From Salinibacter grassmerensis (GTDB lineage Bacteria; Bacteroidota; Rhodothermia; Rhodothermales; Salinibacteraceae): a DNA stretch of 64,000 nt. Location: assembly GCF_947077765.1 (NCBI RefSeq), contig NZ_CAMTTF010000002.1, forward strand, positions 248,001 through 312,000. Reading direction: 5' to 3'. A program made the position numbers and the translations under genes. The notes beneath the pieces are model-generated. The model made no database searches. It worked only from the letters and a program-made list of their open reading frames with translations, and was not told where the DNA came from. Below, piece by piece: positions 1 through 9,853 of the stretch (positions within the stretch are counted from its first letter, which is position 1; every line of letters starts with the position of its first letter).

Positions 1-2
1 GA

Positions 3-206
3 CTGCGCGTGGTGGACCTGTCCGGGGACCTGAAGGGGAACCTCTACGAGCAGGGCCGCGAGATTGCGCACCTCAAGTCCCCCGACCCCGAGGGCCGCAT
101 CCCCAACGCCACGATGGCGTGGGGGCCGCAGCCGTACAAGGGCCATGTCTTCTTCTCCGACTGGAATTCGGGCCTCTGGGCCGTCGAGTTGACGAGTGGA
201 GAGTAA
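3..206 (+). CDS. C-terminal end of an LVIVD-repeat-like protein (partial)
   Basis: The frame is open from the window edge, so only the last ~67 residues are visible. The end (GHVFFSDWNSGLWAVEL, then TSGE-stop) resembles the closing blade of LVIVD/choice-of-anchor-B type beta-propeller surface proteins, where 'GHVFxSDxNSGLW' is common. The next gene is also a propeller, so a pair of exported propeller proteins is plausible. The family call rests on a short stretch. The start and any signal peptide lie outside the window. Confidence 0.55.
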   Translation: MRVVDLSGDLKGNLYEQGREIAHLKSPDPEGRIPNATMAWGPQPYKGHVFFSDWNSGLWAVELTSGE

Positions 207-288
207 GGCGTGGAGGGAGACCCGCGGATTTCGGGTCCTCTCGGTCCCCACAACCGTCAGCGTTTTCCCCTGCAACGTACCTCCTGCT

Positions 289-1365
289 ATGCGCACGCTC
301 CGGGCTGTCCTAGCTGTCCTACTCGCGTTCTGTCTTCTCGGGCTGGTCCAGGCGCCGGCCTTCGGCCAGGACTACTACGCCTACGTCGCGTCTGAGTCGG
401 CCGACGAGGTGGCCCTGGTGCGGTTCAATGCGGAGACCGAATCGGCGACCGTTGAGGAAACCGTCGCCGTCGGCTACATCGCGCCCGAGACGGAGGGGGC
501 GCACGGCATGACGGTGGCGCCGAACGGGGAGCACTGGTTCGTCTCCATCGCCCACGGCAAGCCCTACGGCCGCGTTGCCAAGTACGAGACGGGGACGAAC
601 GCAAAGGTCGACACCGCCCACGTCGGCATGTTTCCGGCCACGATGGAGATCTCCTCCGTGACGGGCCTGCTTTACGTCGCGAACTTCAACCTCCACGGCG
701 AGCCGGAGCCGGGCACCGTCTCCGCCGTCGACCCCGAGGCGATGACGGAGGTGGACCAGATCGAGACGGGCATCATGCCGCATGGCTCCCGCTTCGCGCC
801 GGACGGGCGCACGCACTACTCGGTGAGCATGATGGACGGCACGCTCCACGAAATCGACGCGCTGACGGGTCAGGTGACGCGCACCCTCACGACTGGCGAG
901 GGCACCCCGAAGCCGACCTGGGCCGATCCGCATCCGTCTGAGCCGTTCGTGTACGTGGCCCACAACGGGGCCGACGAGGTGGCCGTGGTCGACCGGGACG
1001 ACTGGACGGTCACGCAGCGGCTGCGGACGGGCGAGGGGACCGCGCCGTACAACCTAGAGGTGGCGCCGGACGGGTCGACGCTCGTGGTGTCCTACAAAGG
1101 CACTGGCGAGACCGGCATCTGGAACCTGGAGACGGGCGAGCGTGCGGCCCGTTTGTCGAATACGCAGTCCGTCACGCACGGTGTGGTCGTTGCGCCGGAC
1201 AGCCGCTACGCGTTCGTCTCGGCGGAAGGGCGGGGCGACGACCCGGGCGCCGTGGACGTGGTGGACCTTGGCACGAACGAGCGGGTCGCCTCGGTGGAGG
1301 TCGGGCCCCAAGCCGGGGGCATTGCGTTCTGGAAGGTGGAGAAGACCACCACCTCCGCCCGATGA
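289..1365 (+). CDS. Exported YncE/YVTN-type beta-propeller protein
   Basis: The 358-residue protein starts at the ATG that opens a clear signal peptide (MRTLRAV, hydrophobic core to about residue 22, cleavage near AFG-Q). The open frame runs further upstream, but that part does not look coding. The mature part has repeated ~40-residue units of the type 'VxPDGxxxYVS', ending each blade with a phrase such as 'VAPDSRYAFVSAEG' (near residue 305). This is typical of YncE/40-residue YVTN propellers, which act outside the cytoplasm as binding scaffolds. The ligand cannot be read from sequence. Its stop codon overlaps the start of the next gene by 4 bp (ATGA), suggesting translational coupling. Confidence 0.8.
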   Translation: MRTLRAVLAVLLAFCLLGLVQAPAFGQDYYAYVASESADEVALVRFNAETESATVEETVAVGYIAPETEGAHGMTVAPNGEHWFVSIAHGKPYGRVAKYETGTNAKVDTAHVGMFPATMEISSVTGLLYVANFNLHGEPEPGTVSAVDPEAMTEVDQIETGIMPHGSRFAPDGRTHYSVSMMDGTLHEIDALTGQVTRTLTTGEGTPKPTWADPHPSEPFVYVAHNGADEVAVVDRDDWTVTQRLRTGEGTAPYNLEVAPDGSTLVVSYKGTGETGIWNLETGERAARLSNTQSVTHGVVVAPDSRYAFVSAEGRGDDPGAVDVVDLGTNERVASVEVGPQAGGIAFWKVEKTTTSAR

Positions 1366-1823
1366 CGGACGCGCCCGGAACGTACGCGCTTCTCCTGCGG
1401 GCCGACGAGGCCAGCGAGATTGAGGTGGGGGCACTCGGGAAGATGGAGGTGCGCCCCAGCGCATACGTCTACGTGGGGAGTGCCTTCGGGCCCGGCGGCC
1501 TTCAGGCGCGGGTGGCGCGGCACGCCCGGGGCGACGGGGCGCTGCACTGGCACGTCGACTACCTGCGCGCCGTCACGACCCTCGAGGCGGTCTGGTACAC
1601 CCACGATCCGGAGCGCCGCGAGTGCACCTGGGCGGAAGTCCTCCGAGCACGTCCCGGGGCCACCGTCCCGCTCGACGGCTTCGGGGCGTCGGACTGTGAC
1701 TGCCCAGCTCACCTGGTCCGGTTCGATCCGTCGCCCCTTTTCCATACCTTCCGAGAGTTCGTTCAGGCGGTGTATCCCGATCACAAACCCATCCGCCAAC
1801 GGACGCCCGCCGAAGAGATGTAG
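1362..1823 (+). CDS. DUF123 GIY-YIG-type protein
   Basis: A 153-residue protein of the DUF123 family, a GIY-YIG nuclease-like fold. Visible motifs are GTY (residues 6-8), YVYVGSAFGPGGLQARVARH (about 31-50) with the YVG and the family arginine, a His-rich WHVDYL segment, and the terminal SDCDCPAHL (about 109-117). In some archaea and thermophiles DUF123 is fused to endonuclease III; here it stands alone. Its start overlaps the propeller stop by 4 bp. Nuclease activity is a family inference only. Confidence 0.85.
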   Translation: MTDAPGTYALLLRADEASEIEVGALGKMEVRPSAYVYVGSAFGPGGLQARVARHARGDGALHWHVDYLRAVTTLEAVWYTHDPERRECTWAEVLRARPGATVPLDGFGASDCDCPAHLVRFDPSPLFHTFREFVQAVYPDHKPIRQRTPAEEM

Positions 1824-1830
1824 GGAGGTC

Positions 1831-2661
1831 TCAGGGGCGAGCGTCGAGAATGGATTGCAGGTGCCGCCGGGTGCTGTCGGCCACGACGGGCGTGAGCGCC
1901 GAAGCGTCCCGGTCGACGCGATAGAGGCGCGTAGGCTCGGTCTGTCCCTCGAAGGTCCCGTTGCCGTCGTGGTCGATCCCGACCGTGACGAACAACGCCT
2001 GGTCCCGAGCTCGGTAGCTGAGATCGCGAATGTGCCGACTGCTATCGGTGAGGACCCGCCGCGTCCCCGTTTCGAAGCGGTACTCGACGAGGATGCGACG
2101 GTCGTCGGGCAACAGCACGCCGTCGCCATTCGTGTCGGAAGGGGCGAGGAGGACGAACAGCGAGTACGAGGTGGGGTCGTCCACGACGAGGTACCGAGTG
2201 ACTCCAGTGCGCTCGTCGAAAAGCACGGTCGTCTTGCCCGTCCTGCCCCGGTAGAGAACGAGGTTGTTGAACGGGCCGGCTCCCCCGGCGACCCGGTAGG
2301 ATTGCCATTTCGGAGAAGAGGCGTCTCTGCGCCGAGGACGCCGAACTTGTGTCATGTTGACGGTTTCTGCCCGACGGATGCTCTCCGGCTCGCGAAGTTG
2401 CTTCTGAGAAATGGGTACGAGGTAGAGCGAGCGCGACGGGTCGAGAAGTTTTGCGTGAGAGGTGGACACGACGTTCAGGCGTTTGTTTTGCCCCGCGAGG
2501 TCCTCCGCGCGATTTGTCGATACAATCTCGTTTCCTGAGGGCGCAGTCCATCGGTTGTAGGCCCGCTCGGCCCAGTTGACCAGAACGGCTGTACCGAGGA
2601 GGAGACCGACACTGGCGAGAGCGAGGAAGAGGACGTGGTTCGTTTTCTGGAGCCGCGTCAT
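1831..2661 (-). CDS. Membrane-anchored protein with EF-hand-like loops, unknown function
   Basis: The protein has 276 residues. One N-terminal hydrophobic helix (about residues 9-30) is followed by an extracytoplasmic domain. Two Asp-rich loops resemble calcium-binding EF-hand or dockerin loops: DTNGDGVLLPDD (around residue 197) and DHDGNGTFEG (around 238). Each is followed by a beta-strand phrase similar to TolB/PD40 blades. I do not recognise a named family. It converges on the DUF123 gene with only 7 bp between stops and diverges from yccF. Calcium binding is an inference from the loop spacing. Confidence 0.7.
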   Translation of the reverse strand: MTRLQKTNHVLFLALASVGLLLGTAVLVNWAERAYNRWTAPSGNEIVSTNRAEDLAGQNKRLNVVSTSHAKLLDPSRSLYLVPISQKQLREPESIRRAETVNMTQVRRPRRRDASSPKWQSYRVAGGAGPFNNLVLYRGRTGKTTVLFDERTGVTRYLVVDDPTSYSLFVLLAPSDTNGDGVLLPDDRRILVEYRFETGTRRVLTDSSRHIRDLSYRARDQALFVTVGIDHDGNGTFEGQTEPTRLYRVDRDASALTPVVADSTRRHLQSILDARP

Positions 2662-2780
2662 GGGTGGAGAGGGACACTCGTGAATGGGAGAGTGACAGGC
2701 CGTACGATGGGAGAACCCGGACCGCGTTGCATTTGTTATGAGGAAAAAGAATTCCGTTTCTCTTGCATTGCGGCAACGTC

Positions 2781-3203
2781 ATGCGCACCCTCGGCAACCT
2801 CCTCTGGCTTCTGCTCGGCGGCATCTACATGGGTCTCGGCTGGTGGCTGGCCGGGCTGCTGATGTACGTCTCCATCGTGGGCATCCCGTTCGGGCGGTCC
2901 TGCTTCGAGATCGGCACGTTCACCTTTCTGCCGTTCGGCCGTGAGGCGGTGCGGCGCGACCTGCTCACGGGCGAAGGCGACGTCGGGACGAGCCCGCTTG
3001 GGACATTCGGCAACGTGCTCTGGTTTGTGCTCTGCGGCTGGTGGCTCGCGCTGGGGCACCTCGTTACGGCCGCGGCCCTCATCGTGACGATCATCGGCAT
3101 CCCGTTCGGCATCCAGCACGTCAAGATCGCGGGCCTGACCCTCTCGCCCATCGGCAAAGCGGTGGTGCGGGAGGAGGTCGCGCAGGCGGCACGGGGTCGT
3201 TGA
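2781..3203 (+). CDS. yccF: YccF-family inner-membrane protein
   Basis: The 140-residue membrane protein contains the tandem YccF repeat. The first copy has SIVGIPFGRSCFEIG and LPFGREAV; the second has TIIGIPFGIQHVKIAG and SPIGKAVV. Four hydrophobic stretches fit two helical pairs. I chose the ATG at 2781 over an in-frame codon 18 bp upstream because MRTLGNLLW matches the usual N-terminus. YccF proteins have no established biochemical role. The gene diverges from the EF-hand-like protein. Confidence 0.85.
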   Translation: MRTLGNLLWLLLGGIYMGLGWWLAGLLMYVSIVGIPFGRSCFEIGTFTFLPFGREAVRRDLLTGEGDVGTSPLGTFGNVLWFVLCGWWLALGHLVTAAALIVTIIGIPFGIQHVKIAGLTLSPIGKAVVREEVAQAARGR

Positions 3204-3294
3204 GTTGTCCCTGTGCTCGTCGTCCCGCGGAAGAATGCGAAGGGCGCTGGGAGGCGTCGCCTGTCTCCACGACTGAGGACGGCTTGGGCTTCGA

Positions 3295-6150
3295 TTAGGA
3301 GGGGGAGGACGGCAATCCGAGTCGGCGACGGACGTTCTGCGGAAGCGAGACCGGAAGACCATCGAGCACCGGGCTCAGTCTCTCGTCGAACTGGTTAAGG
3401 GCAGGTTGGGCCCCGGCGGTGCGATACAGCCCCCGGAGGCGTCCGGCCTGGCGCAGGGCCTGGTTCAGTGCTCGCTTGCCGGTGGCAGTGCGGAGGTCAT
3501 CCAGGACCAGGGGCTCGGTCGACGAGGCCGTGGCGCACGCCCGGTCGGGGGCGTCGGCCGCCCGGTAGGCATGCGCAATCTGGAGCCGCCACGACGTGTC
3601 GGCAGGAATCACGTCGAAGGGGACCTTGTCCGTGAACCGGTTCAGAAGGCGCCGCGCCCGCTTTTTGTGCCCCTTCTCGGCGAGACGCCGTGCCGTGAGG
3701 GAGGGCCAGATCCGATAGTGCAGGCCGATTGTGCCTCGGGCCGTTCCCCCATAGTGCACCGACGGATCGGCGAGGTTTGTGAGACGAAAATCATCGAAGG
3801 GGGCGTCGGAGAAGCCCGGCACGACGCGGCTCTGGGACTGATCGTGACGGATGGGGGCGACCCGGTGCGCGAGCCCTTCGAGGTGGAGGTGCGACTCCAG
3901 GTTGAGACGACTGCTTCGCGGCGTCGTGACCGCGAAGTAGACCGGCCGCTCCCAACCTTGGTTTGCGTTGGCCCGGAGGATGTCGTAGACCACCTGGTCC
4001 GCCACGCTGAGCATCCGTCGGTCCTGGCCGCCCGGGCGCCCCTGGATCCGCCACGACATCATCGGCTGCTCGACCGACTGCGACGTGCCGAGAGCCTTGG
4101 TAAGGGCGGGCTGGTTGGACAGCAGTGCGTCTTTCTGGACCGGAATCTGGACCGTCTTCGGCGACCAACGCATGTACCGGAGCTGCTCGATCTCGTCCCG
4201 CGAGAAGGAGAGCGGGACGGGGGCGGACGCGTTTTCCCGACGCTTGAGCTGCTTGATGTACCAGGGCGTGCCGAGCAGGGACAGGTTGACCACCCGCACA
4301 TCGGGCCGCACCCCCTCCACGTTCTGTAGATACCAGAGGGGGTACGTGTCGTTGTCCCCGTACGTGAAGAGAATCGAGTCCTTCTCCACGCTCGTCAGCA
4401 TGTTGCGGGCGAAGTCTCGGGCGGCCTGCCGGCCGGAGCGGTCGTGGTCTCCGTAGTTCTCGCGCAGCATCTGCCCGGGCACGACGAGGAGGAGCAGGAC
4501 CATCCCGGTTCCGCAGGCGGCCTGGACGGACGGGCCTCGGATCCGAAGTCGATTCAAGCCCTGCCGAAGTGACGCGAGAAGGCCCGAGGCCCCGAGCCCC
4601 ACCCAGAGGCTGAACGCAAAGAAATTCCCGACGAACGAGTAGTCTCGTGGGCGCGGCTGCATCGGGGTTTGGTTGAGATACACGACGATGCCGAGCCCGG
4701 TCGTCAGAAACAGGGCGAGGACCGCCAGGGCCCGTTGTTCGTCCCACGCGAAGTGGTACACCGCCCCGAAGAGCCCGAGCAGAAGGGGAAAGGCGTAGTA
4801 CGCGTTTCGGCTCTCCCTCTCGCTTGGGGTGCGGAGGGCCCCGTTGGCCGGCTGAACCGACGCATCGACCGTCGGGATTCCCGTCCAGACCGGGGCGTTC
4901 TGCGTGTCGCTGCTCTTGCCCGCGAAGTTCCAGCCCAGGTAGCGGAGGTACATGTGCCCCACCTGGTACTCCCAGAAGTACGACCAGTCGGACGCGTACT
5001 GCTCGTAGATCCGCCAGTGCTGTGGGTCCGGGGAGTGGCGGCGGGGGAAGAGGCGCGTCTCGCCGCGCTGAGAGACGCGCCCGGTCTGGTCGTTGAAGCT
5101 GGGGCCCGAAAAGAGCGGCGTCGACCCGTACTGCGCGCGGTTGAGGTACGACACCAGTGCCTCCGTCGTCTCCGGGTCGTTGATGTCGATGGGCGGGTCG
5201 GTGGCACTGCGGAGTGGCACGAGGGCGTAGACGGAGTATCCCACAAGGACGGCCGCCACGCACAGGATCGCCAGGTGGGTGCGAGCCCATCCGCGGCGTC
5301 GCGTTACGTAGAGAACGGTGCCGATGGCGCCGGACAGCCCCACGAGGACGAGGAGGGGCGCCCCGCTCGCGTCGATTAGCTGAGGCACTCCCTGCACGAT
5401 GCCGGGGTAGAGAACGAGGAATCCCGCCCCGATGGCCCCTGCCGCCCCGGCGCGACCAAGCCAGCGCGTCCGAGAGTCCCACGCGTCCCGTTCCACCGCG
5501 GTGCCGTACACCACCACGCCCACGAACACGAAGGCGAGCAGGCTGAGCAGATGCACGCCGATCGCCAGGCCAAAGACGAGCCCGATGAGGATCAGGTAGC
5601 GGTGGGCCGAAAGGGCGGCCCAGGCGCCGTGGTCCTGAAGCGCATCCTCGTCTACGCGAGCACTCCACCGAAGCGCCAGCCAACACGCCAGGGCGGTCAG
5701 GAACGCGGCCAGGGCGTACACCTCGGCCTCGACGGCGTTGAACCAGAACGAATCCGCCGCGGCGAGCGTGAAGGCGCCTACCCCCCCGCCGCCGAGGGTG
5801 GGCAGATCGCGGGCCCGGTCTGACGGCCCCGTCTCGGGGGAGGACCACCGCTCCGTCAGCCGGACGATGATGAGGTGGGTCAGCGTCACCGTGAGGGCAC
5901 TACACACCACCGACACCGAGTTGACGGCGAGTGCGACGTACTCGGCCGGCACCAGTAGCGAGGCGAGGTGTCCGATGAGCAGGTAGAGGGGCGCCCCGGG
6001 TGGGTGGTTGACCTGAAGGGTGTGCGCGCTGGCGATAAACTCGCCGGTGTCCCAGAAGGCGGTGGTTGGGGTGACGGTGGTGCCGTAGAGCAGCAGGGCG
6101 ACGCCGAAGATGAGCGTGGCGACGCAGCGGTGCAGGACGCGTCGAGACAT
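3295..6150 (-). CDS. DUF2723 polytopic membrane protein
   Basis: A large inner-membrane protein of 951 residues starting at MSRRVLH. An open extension of 17 codons upstream is less likely. The N-terminal WDTGEFIASAHTLQVNHPPG (residues 33-52) is the DUF2723 hallmark, comparable to the D/E motif of PMT-like glycosyltransferases. About a dozen transmembrane segments occupy the first ~600 residues, followed by a soluble C-terminal region containing SFVGNFFAFS and DKDSILFTYGDND-like segments. In Bacteroidota these proteins are thought to be O-glycosyltransferase-like, but the substrate is unknown. The length is normal for the family. Confidence 0.85.
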   Translation of the reverse strand: MSRRVLHRCVATLIFGVALLLYGTTVTPTTAFWDTGEFIASAHTLQVNHPPGAPLYLLIGHLASLLVPAEYVALAVNSVSVVCSALTVTLTHLIIVRLTERWSSPETGPSDRARDLPTLGGGGVGAFTLAAADSFWFNAVEAEVYALAAFLTALACWLALRWSARVDEDALQDHGAWAALSAHRYLILIGLVFGLAIGVHLLSLLAFVFVGVVVYGTAVERDAWDSRTRWLGRAGAAGAIGAGFLVLYPGIVQGVPQLIDASGAPLLVLVGLSGAIGTVLYVTRRRGWARTHLAILCVAAVLVGYSVYALVPLRSATDPPIDINDPETTEALVSYLNRAQYGSTPLFSGPSFNDQTGRVSQRGETRLFPRRHSPDPQHWRIYEQYASDWSYFWEYQVGHMYLRYLGWNFAGKSSDTQNAPVWTGIPTVDASVQPANGALRTPSERESRNAYYAFPLLLGLFGAVYHFAWDEQRALAVLALFLTTGLGIVVYLNQTPMQPRPRDYSFVGNFFAFSLWVGLGASGLLASLRQGLNRLRIRGPSVQAACGTGMVLLLLVVPGQMLRENYGDHDRSGRQAARDFARNMLTSVEKDSILFTYGDNDTYPLWYLQNVEGVRPDVRVVNLSLLGTPWYIKQLKRRENASAPVPLSFSRDEIEQLRYMRWSPKTVQIPVQKDALLSNQPALTKALGTSQSVEQPMMSWRIQGRPGGQDRRMLSVADQVVYDILRANANQGWERPVYFAVTTPRSSRLNLESHLHLEGLAHRVAPIRHDQSQSRVVPGFSDAPFDDFRLTNLADPSVHYGGTARGTIGLHYRIWPSLTARRLAEKGHKKRARRLLNRFTDKVPFDVIPADTSWRLQIAHAYRAADAPDRACATASSTEPLVLDDLRTATGKRALNQALRQAGRLRGLYRTAGAQPALNQFDERLSPVLDGLPVSLPQNVRRRLGLPSSPS

Positions 6151-6608
6151 GGAGGGAAGCGGGGCGCGTACAAGAGAAAAAAGCGTCTTCGTACCCAGCA
6201 CAATGTGTACGACGCCCCTCTATAGATTATTGTCCTCACAAAGATTGCACGACCCGGCAGGGGCGGGAGAGGCACTGAGACTCCCGGATTTCCGCTGCTC
6301 GGATGAGGTGCCTGAGACGAGCAACTCGTGGATGCATCTCCACCGTACGACACAAGTCGGCGCGGTCCTGCTCTGATCGCGGGCCGCGTCCGTCGGTTCG
6401 ATTTCTCCATTTTTGGCGGTGCGGTGCAACGTGTCATTGCCGTAACACCCCCGCTCCAACGAGAAACGCGCGTTTGTCCCGGCGGTGTAACTTCTCATAT
6501 GCCAATTGACGCCGCCAAAGCGATACGGGTCACGTAAGCGCCATGCACCACACGAACTGGCGGTGTCGCTAGCCCCATGCCTCTCCCTCACGACCACTGT
6601 CGTCCCGC
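6151..6608. other. Divergent intergenic region, DUF2723 / uvrA (458 bp)
   Basis: No convincing gene. A perfect 12-bp palindrome, AAACGCGCGTTT, lies at 6464-6475, about 135 bp before uvrA. A TACACATT box on the minus strand at 6209-6202 lies ~50 bp before the DUF2723 start and recurs before pckA. I could not identify a recognisable SOS box. Confidence 0.5.
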
Positions 6609-9600
6609 ATGCCCGAGCACATCACCCTCCGCGGCGCGCGCGAGAACAACCTCCAGGCCGTCGACCTCGACATTCCCCGCAACCGGCTCGTCGTGGTGAC
6701 CGGCGTGTCGGGGTCCGGCAAGTCGAGCCTCGCGTTCGACACGATCTTCGCCGAGGGGCAGCGGCGCTACATGGAGAGCCTGAGCGCCTACGCCCGCCAG
6801 TTCCTGGAGATGATGGAGCGGCCCGAGATCGACTACGTCGACGGCCTTTCGCCCGTCATTTCCATCGAGCAGAAGACCGTCTCGGGCAACCCGCGCTCCA
6901 CGGTCGGCACCGTCACGGAGGTGTACGACTTCCTGCGCCTGCTCTATGCCCGGGCCGCCACGGCCTACTCCTACGAGACGGGCAACAAGATGCGGCAGCA
7001 GAGCGACGACGAGATCGTGGATGGCCTCCTCGACTTTCCCGAGGGCACGCGCCTCCAGATCCTGGCGCCGGTGGTGCGGGGGCGCAAGGGCCACTACCGC
7101 GAGCTTTTTGAGCAGACCTCCGCGCAGGGCTTCGAGCGGTTCCGGGTGAACGGCGAGATGCGGACCTACGAGGAGGGCATGAAGCTGGAGCGCTACGAGA
7201 CGCACGACGTGGAGGTGGTGATCGACCGCCTCGCCATCAAAGACGGCATCCGCTCGCGGGTGAGCCAGTCCGTCGAGACGGCGCTGGAGATGGGGGGCGG
7301 CACCCTCATCGCGGACGTGGTGGACGGGCCCGACGGCGTGGAGGCGGGCGACCACCTCTTCAGCCGCGACCTCGTGGACCCGGAGACGGGCCTCTCCTAC
7401 GAGGAGCCCTCGCCCAACATGTTCTCGTTCAACACGCCGTACGGCGCGTGTACGGAATGCGAGGGGTTGGGCACCGCCAAGCAACTTGCGCCGGAGCTCG
7501 TCGTCCCCCACCCGGAGAAGACGATCAACGAGGGGGCGCTGGCCCCGCTCGGCGAGCCGCGCGACATCTGGATCTTCAACCAGCTGGAGGCGGTCGCAGA
7601 GGCCTACGGATTTGACTTCGACACGCCGATCGAGGCCCTGAGCGACGAGCAGCTGGCGGTGATCCTGGAGGGGGCCGGCGACGAGCAGTTCGAGATCGAG
7701 TACGGCTACAAGGGGCGCGAGGTGCAGTACAAGCACCGCTTCGATGGCCTCTACGACCACATTTGGCACACCTACGAGGAGACGAGTTCGTCGAAGAAGC
7801 GGCGGCGGGCCGAGTCGTTCATGCGCGAGATGGACTGCCCCGCGTGCGGCGGCGGGCGCCTCAAGGAGGAGAGCCTCCACTATCGCATCGGCGACCGGTC
7901 GATTGCCGACCTGGCGCAGATGGACCTCACCCAGCTCCGCGACTTCGTGGCGGACGTCCCGTTCGACACGGGGCGACAGACGCGCATCGGGGAGCCGATC
8001 GTGAAAGAGGTGCGCGAGCGGCTCGACTTCCTGATTGGGGTGGGCGTGGGCTACCTCACGCTCGACCGCTCGGCCCGCACCCTCAGCGGGGGCGAGAGCC
8101 AGCGGATCCGCCTCGCCACCCAGGTGGGCACGCAGCTGACCGGTGTCCTCTATGTCCTCGACGAGCCGACCATTGGCCTGCACCCGCGCGACAACGACCG
8201 CCTCATCGAGAGCCTCGAAAGCCTGCGCGACCTCGGCAACTCGGTCGTCGTGGTGGAGCACGACCGCGACATGATCGAGTCCGCCGACCACGTCGTCGAC
8301 CTCGGCCCGGGGGCTGGCATCCACGGGGGGCACGTCATCACGACGGGCCCGCCGTCTGTGCTGACGGTCGATCCGGTGGAGCAGGCCAATGGAACGGTGG
8401 CCAACGGCACGGCCGAGCACGAGATCGAAGACAACGGCGTGGCGCGGCAGCAGGTGGCCGAGCGCGCCGCGGACTACGACAGCGACCACTACGACTTCGA
8501 GAGCTTCACCGCCGCCTACCTGCAGGGCGAGCGTGTCATCCCACTGCCCGACGAGCGCCGCGACGGCACCGGCGAGGCGATCACGCTGAAGGGGGCCACG
8601 GGCCACAACCTGAAGGGGGAGACCGTGGACGTCCCGCTGGGGAAGCTGATCTGCGTCACCGGGGTCAGCGGCTCCGGCAAGTCGACCCTCGTCAACCAGA
8701 CGCTCTTCCCGATCCTGCACCGGCACCACCACAACGCCAAGACGGTGCCGCTGCCCTACGACCGCGTCGAGGGCATCGACCACGTCGACAAGGTCATCGA
8801 GATCGACCAGCAGCCCATCGGCCGCACGCCGCGCTCCAATGCGGCCACCTACACAAAGCTGATGGACTACCTGCGCGACCTCTTTGCCCAGCTGCCGGAG
8901 GCCGAGATCCGCGGCTACACCAAGAGCCGCTTCAGCTTCAACACGGACCCGGGCCGCTGCGACAAGTGCGGGGGCACCGGCAAGGTCACGCTGGAGATGA
9001 ACTTCCTTCCGGACGTGGACGTCACCTGCGACGCGTGCGACGGCCGGCGCTACGGGCCCGAGACGCTGGAGGTGGAATACAAGGGCAAGAACATCGCCGA
9101 GGTGCTGGACATGACCGTGGCGGAGGCGGTCGACTTCTTCGAAAATCAGCCGCGCCTCGTCCGCACGCTCAAGACGCTCGACGCGGTGGGCCTCGGGTAC
9201 CTCACCCTTGGCCAGTCGTCCACCACGCTCAGTGGCGGGGAGGCGCAGCGCGTGAAGCTCTCGAAGGAGCTCTCCCGCCCCGGCACCGGCGACACGCTCT
9301 ATATTCTCGACGAGCCGACCACCGGCATGCACTTCGAGGACGTGCGCCACCTCCTCAACGTCCTGCACGGGCTCGTCGACGAGGGCAACACCGTGATGGT
9401 CATCGAGCACAACATGGACGTCATCAAGCAGGCCGACCACGTGATCGACCTCGGCCCGGAGGGGGGGCGCGAGGGCGGCGAGATCCTGTTCGAGGGCCGG
9501 CCCGACGCCCTGGCCGAGGCCGACACGCACACGTCGGCCTACCTGCGGGAGGAGTTGGAGCGGACCCGAACCGCGCAGACCGACGCAGAAAAGACGGCCC

Positions 9601-9659
9601 CCGTCGGCGAATCGGGCGACGGCATCTCGTCGGGACAGCCGGAGCCAGCAGCAGAGTGA
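6609..9659 (+). CDS. uvrA: UvrA, excinuclease ABC subunit A
   Basis: The damage-recognition ATPase of nucleotide excision repair, 1016 residues. The N-terminal ATPase half has Walker A GVSGSGKS at 32-39, signature LSGGESQR near 495 and LDEPTIGLH near 517. The C-terminal half has Walker [10 protein letters not shown] near 684, the CDKCGGTG...CDACDG zinc module near 784-812, LSGGEAQR near 874 and LDEPTTGMH near 899. CPACGGGRL (near 410) is the middle zinc site. In the first zinc module only the second Cys pair (CTEC, near 281) is visible. The linker between halves (about 590-660) is long and acidic. The ATG gives the standard N-terminus. Confidence 0.96.
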   Translation: MPEHITLRGARENNLQAVDLDIPRNRLVVVTGVSGSGKSSLAFDTIFAEGQRRYMESLSAYARQFLEMMERPEIDYVDGLSPVISIEQKTVSGNPRSTVGTVTEVYDFLRLLYARAATAYSYETGNKMRQQSDDEIVDGLLDFPEGTRLQILAPVVRGRKGHYRELFEQTSAQGFERFRVNGEMRTYEEGMKLERYETHDVEVVIDRLAIKDGIRSRVSQSVETALEMGGGTLIADVVDGPDGVEAGDHLFSRDLVDPETGLSYEEPSPNMFSFNTPYGACTECEGLGTAKQLAPELVVPHPEKTINEGALAPLGEPRDIWIFNQLEAVAEAYGFDFDTPIEALSDEQLAVILEGAGDEQFEIEYGYKGREVQYKHRFDGLYDHIWHTYEETSSSKKRRRAESFMREMDCPACGGGRLKEESLHYRIGDRSIADLAQMDLTQLRDFVADVPFDTGRQTRIGEPIVKEVRERLDFLIGVGVGYLTLDRSARTLSGGESQRIRLATQVGTQLTGVLYVLDEPTIGLHPRDNDRLIESLESLRDLGNSVVVVEHDRDMIESADHVVDLGPGAGIHGGHVITTGPPSVLTVDPVEQANGTVANGTAEHEIEDNGVARQQVAERAADYDSDHYDFESFTAAYLQGERVIPLPDERRDGTGEAITLKGATGHNLKGETVDVPLGKLICVTGVSGSGKSTLVNQTLFPILHRHHHNAKTVPLPYDRVEGIDHVDKVIEIDQQPIGRTPRSNAATYTKLMDYLRDLFAQLPEAEIRGYTKSRFSFNTDPGRCDKCGGTGKVTLEMNFLPDVDVTCDACDGRRYGPETLEVEYKGKNIAEVLDMTVAEAVDFFENQPRLVRTLKTLDAVGLGYLTLGQSSTTLSGGEAQRVKLSKELSRPGTGDTLYILDEPTTGMHFEDVRHLLNVLHGLVDEGNTVMVIEHNMDVIKQADHVIDLGPEGGREGGEILFEGRPDALAEADTHTSAYLREELERTRTAQTDAEKTAPVGESGDGISSGQPEPAAE

Positions 9660-9725
9660 CGACGTTGGAGCGCCGGTCTCGCCTGCACAGGAGATTCTGA
9701 AATGTGGTGATCATGTTAAAAGAGC

Positions 9726-9745
9726 GGCCGGAAGCGGTTCCGGCC
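9726..9745 (+). terminator. Possible terminator hairpin after uvrA
   Basis: Perfect 8-bp stem GGCCGGAA/TTCCGGCC with a 4-nt loop, 67 bp after the uvrA stop. No strong T-run follows, so it may be a weak or factor-dependent terminator. Confidence 0.45.
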
Positions 9746-9853
9746 CCATTGGGAGCGCTTCTATGCGACTAGACTTTTTGTGGTTTTCAGGGAGCTTTGC
9801 TAGAGTAAGTGGCGTGATTGTCGCTCCCACCACGAAAAATAGTCGCTCTTGGA

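Noticed and set aside
3791..5848. A 685-codon open frame overlapping the DUF2723 gene
   Set aside because: It is another frame on the same strand, rich in Arg, Pro and Gly, without domain features.
6588..9530. A 980-codon open frame antisense to uvrA
   Set aside because: High-GC genes with strong third-position G/C often leave the opposite strand open. The translation is low-complexity (Val, Leu, His, Arg rich) and resembles no protein, while uvrA is unmistakable.
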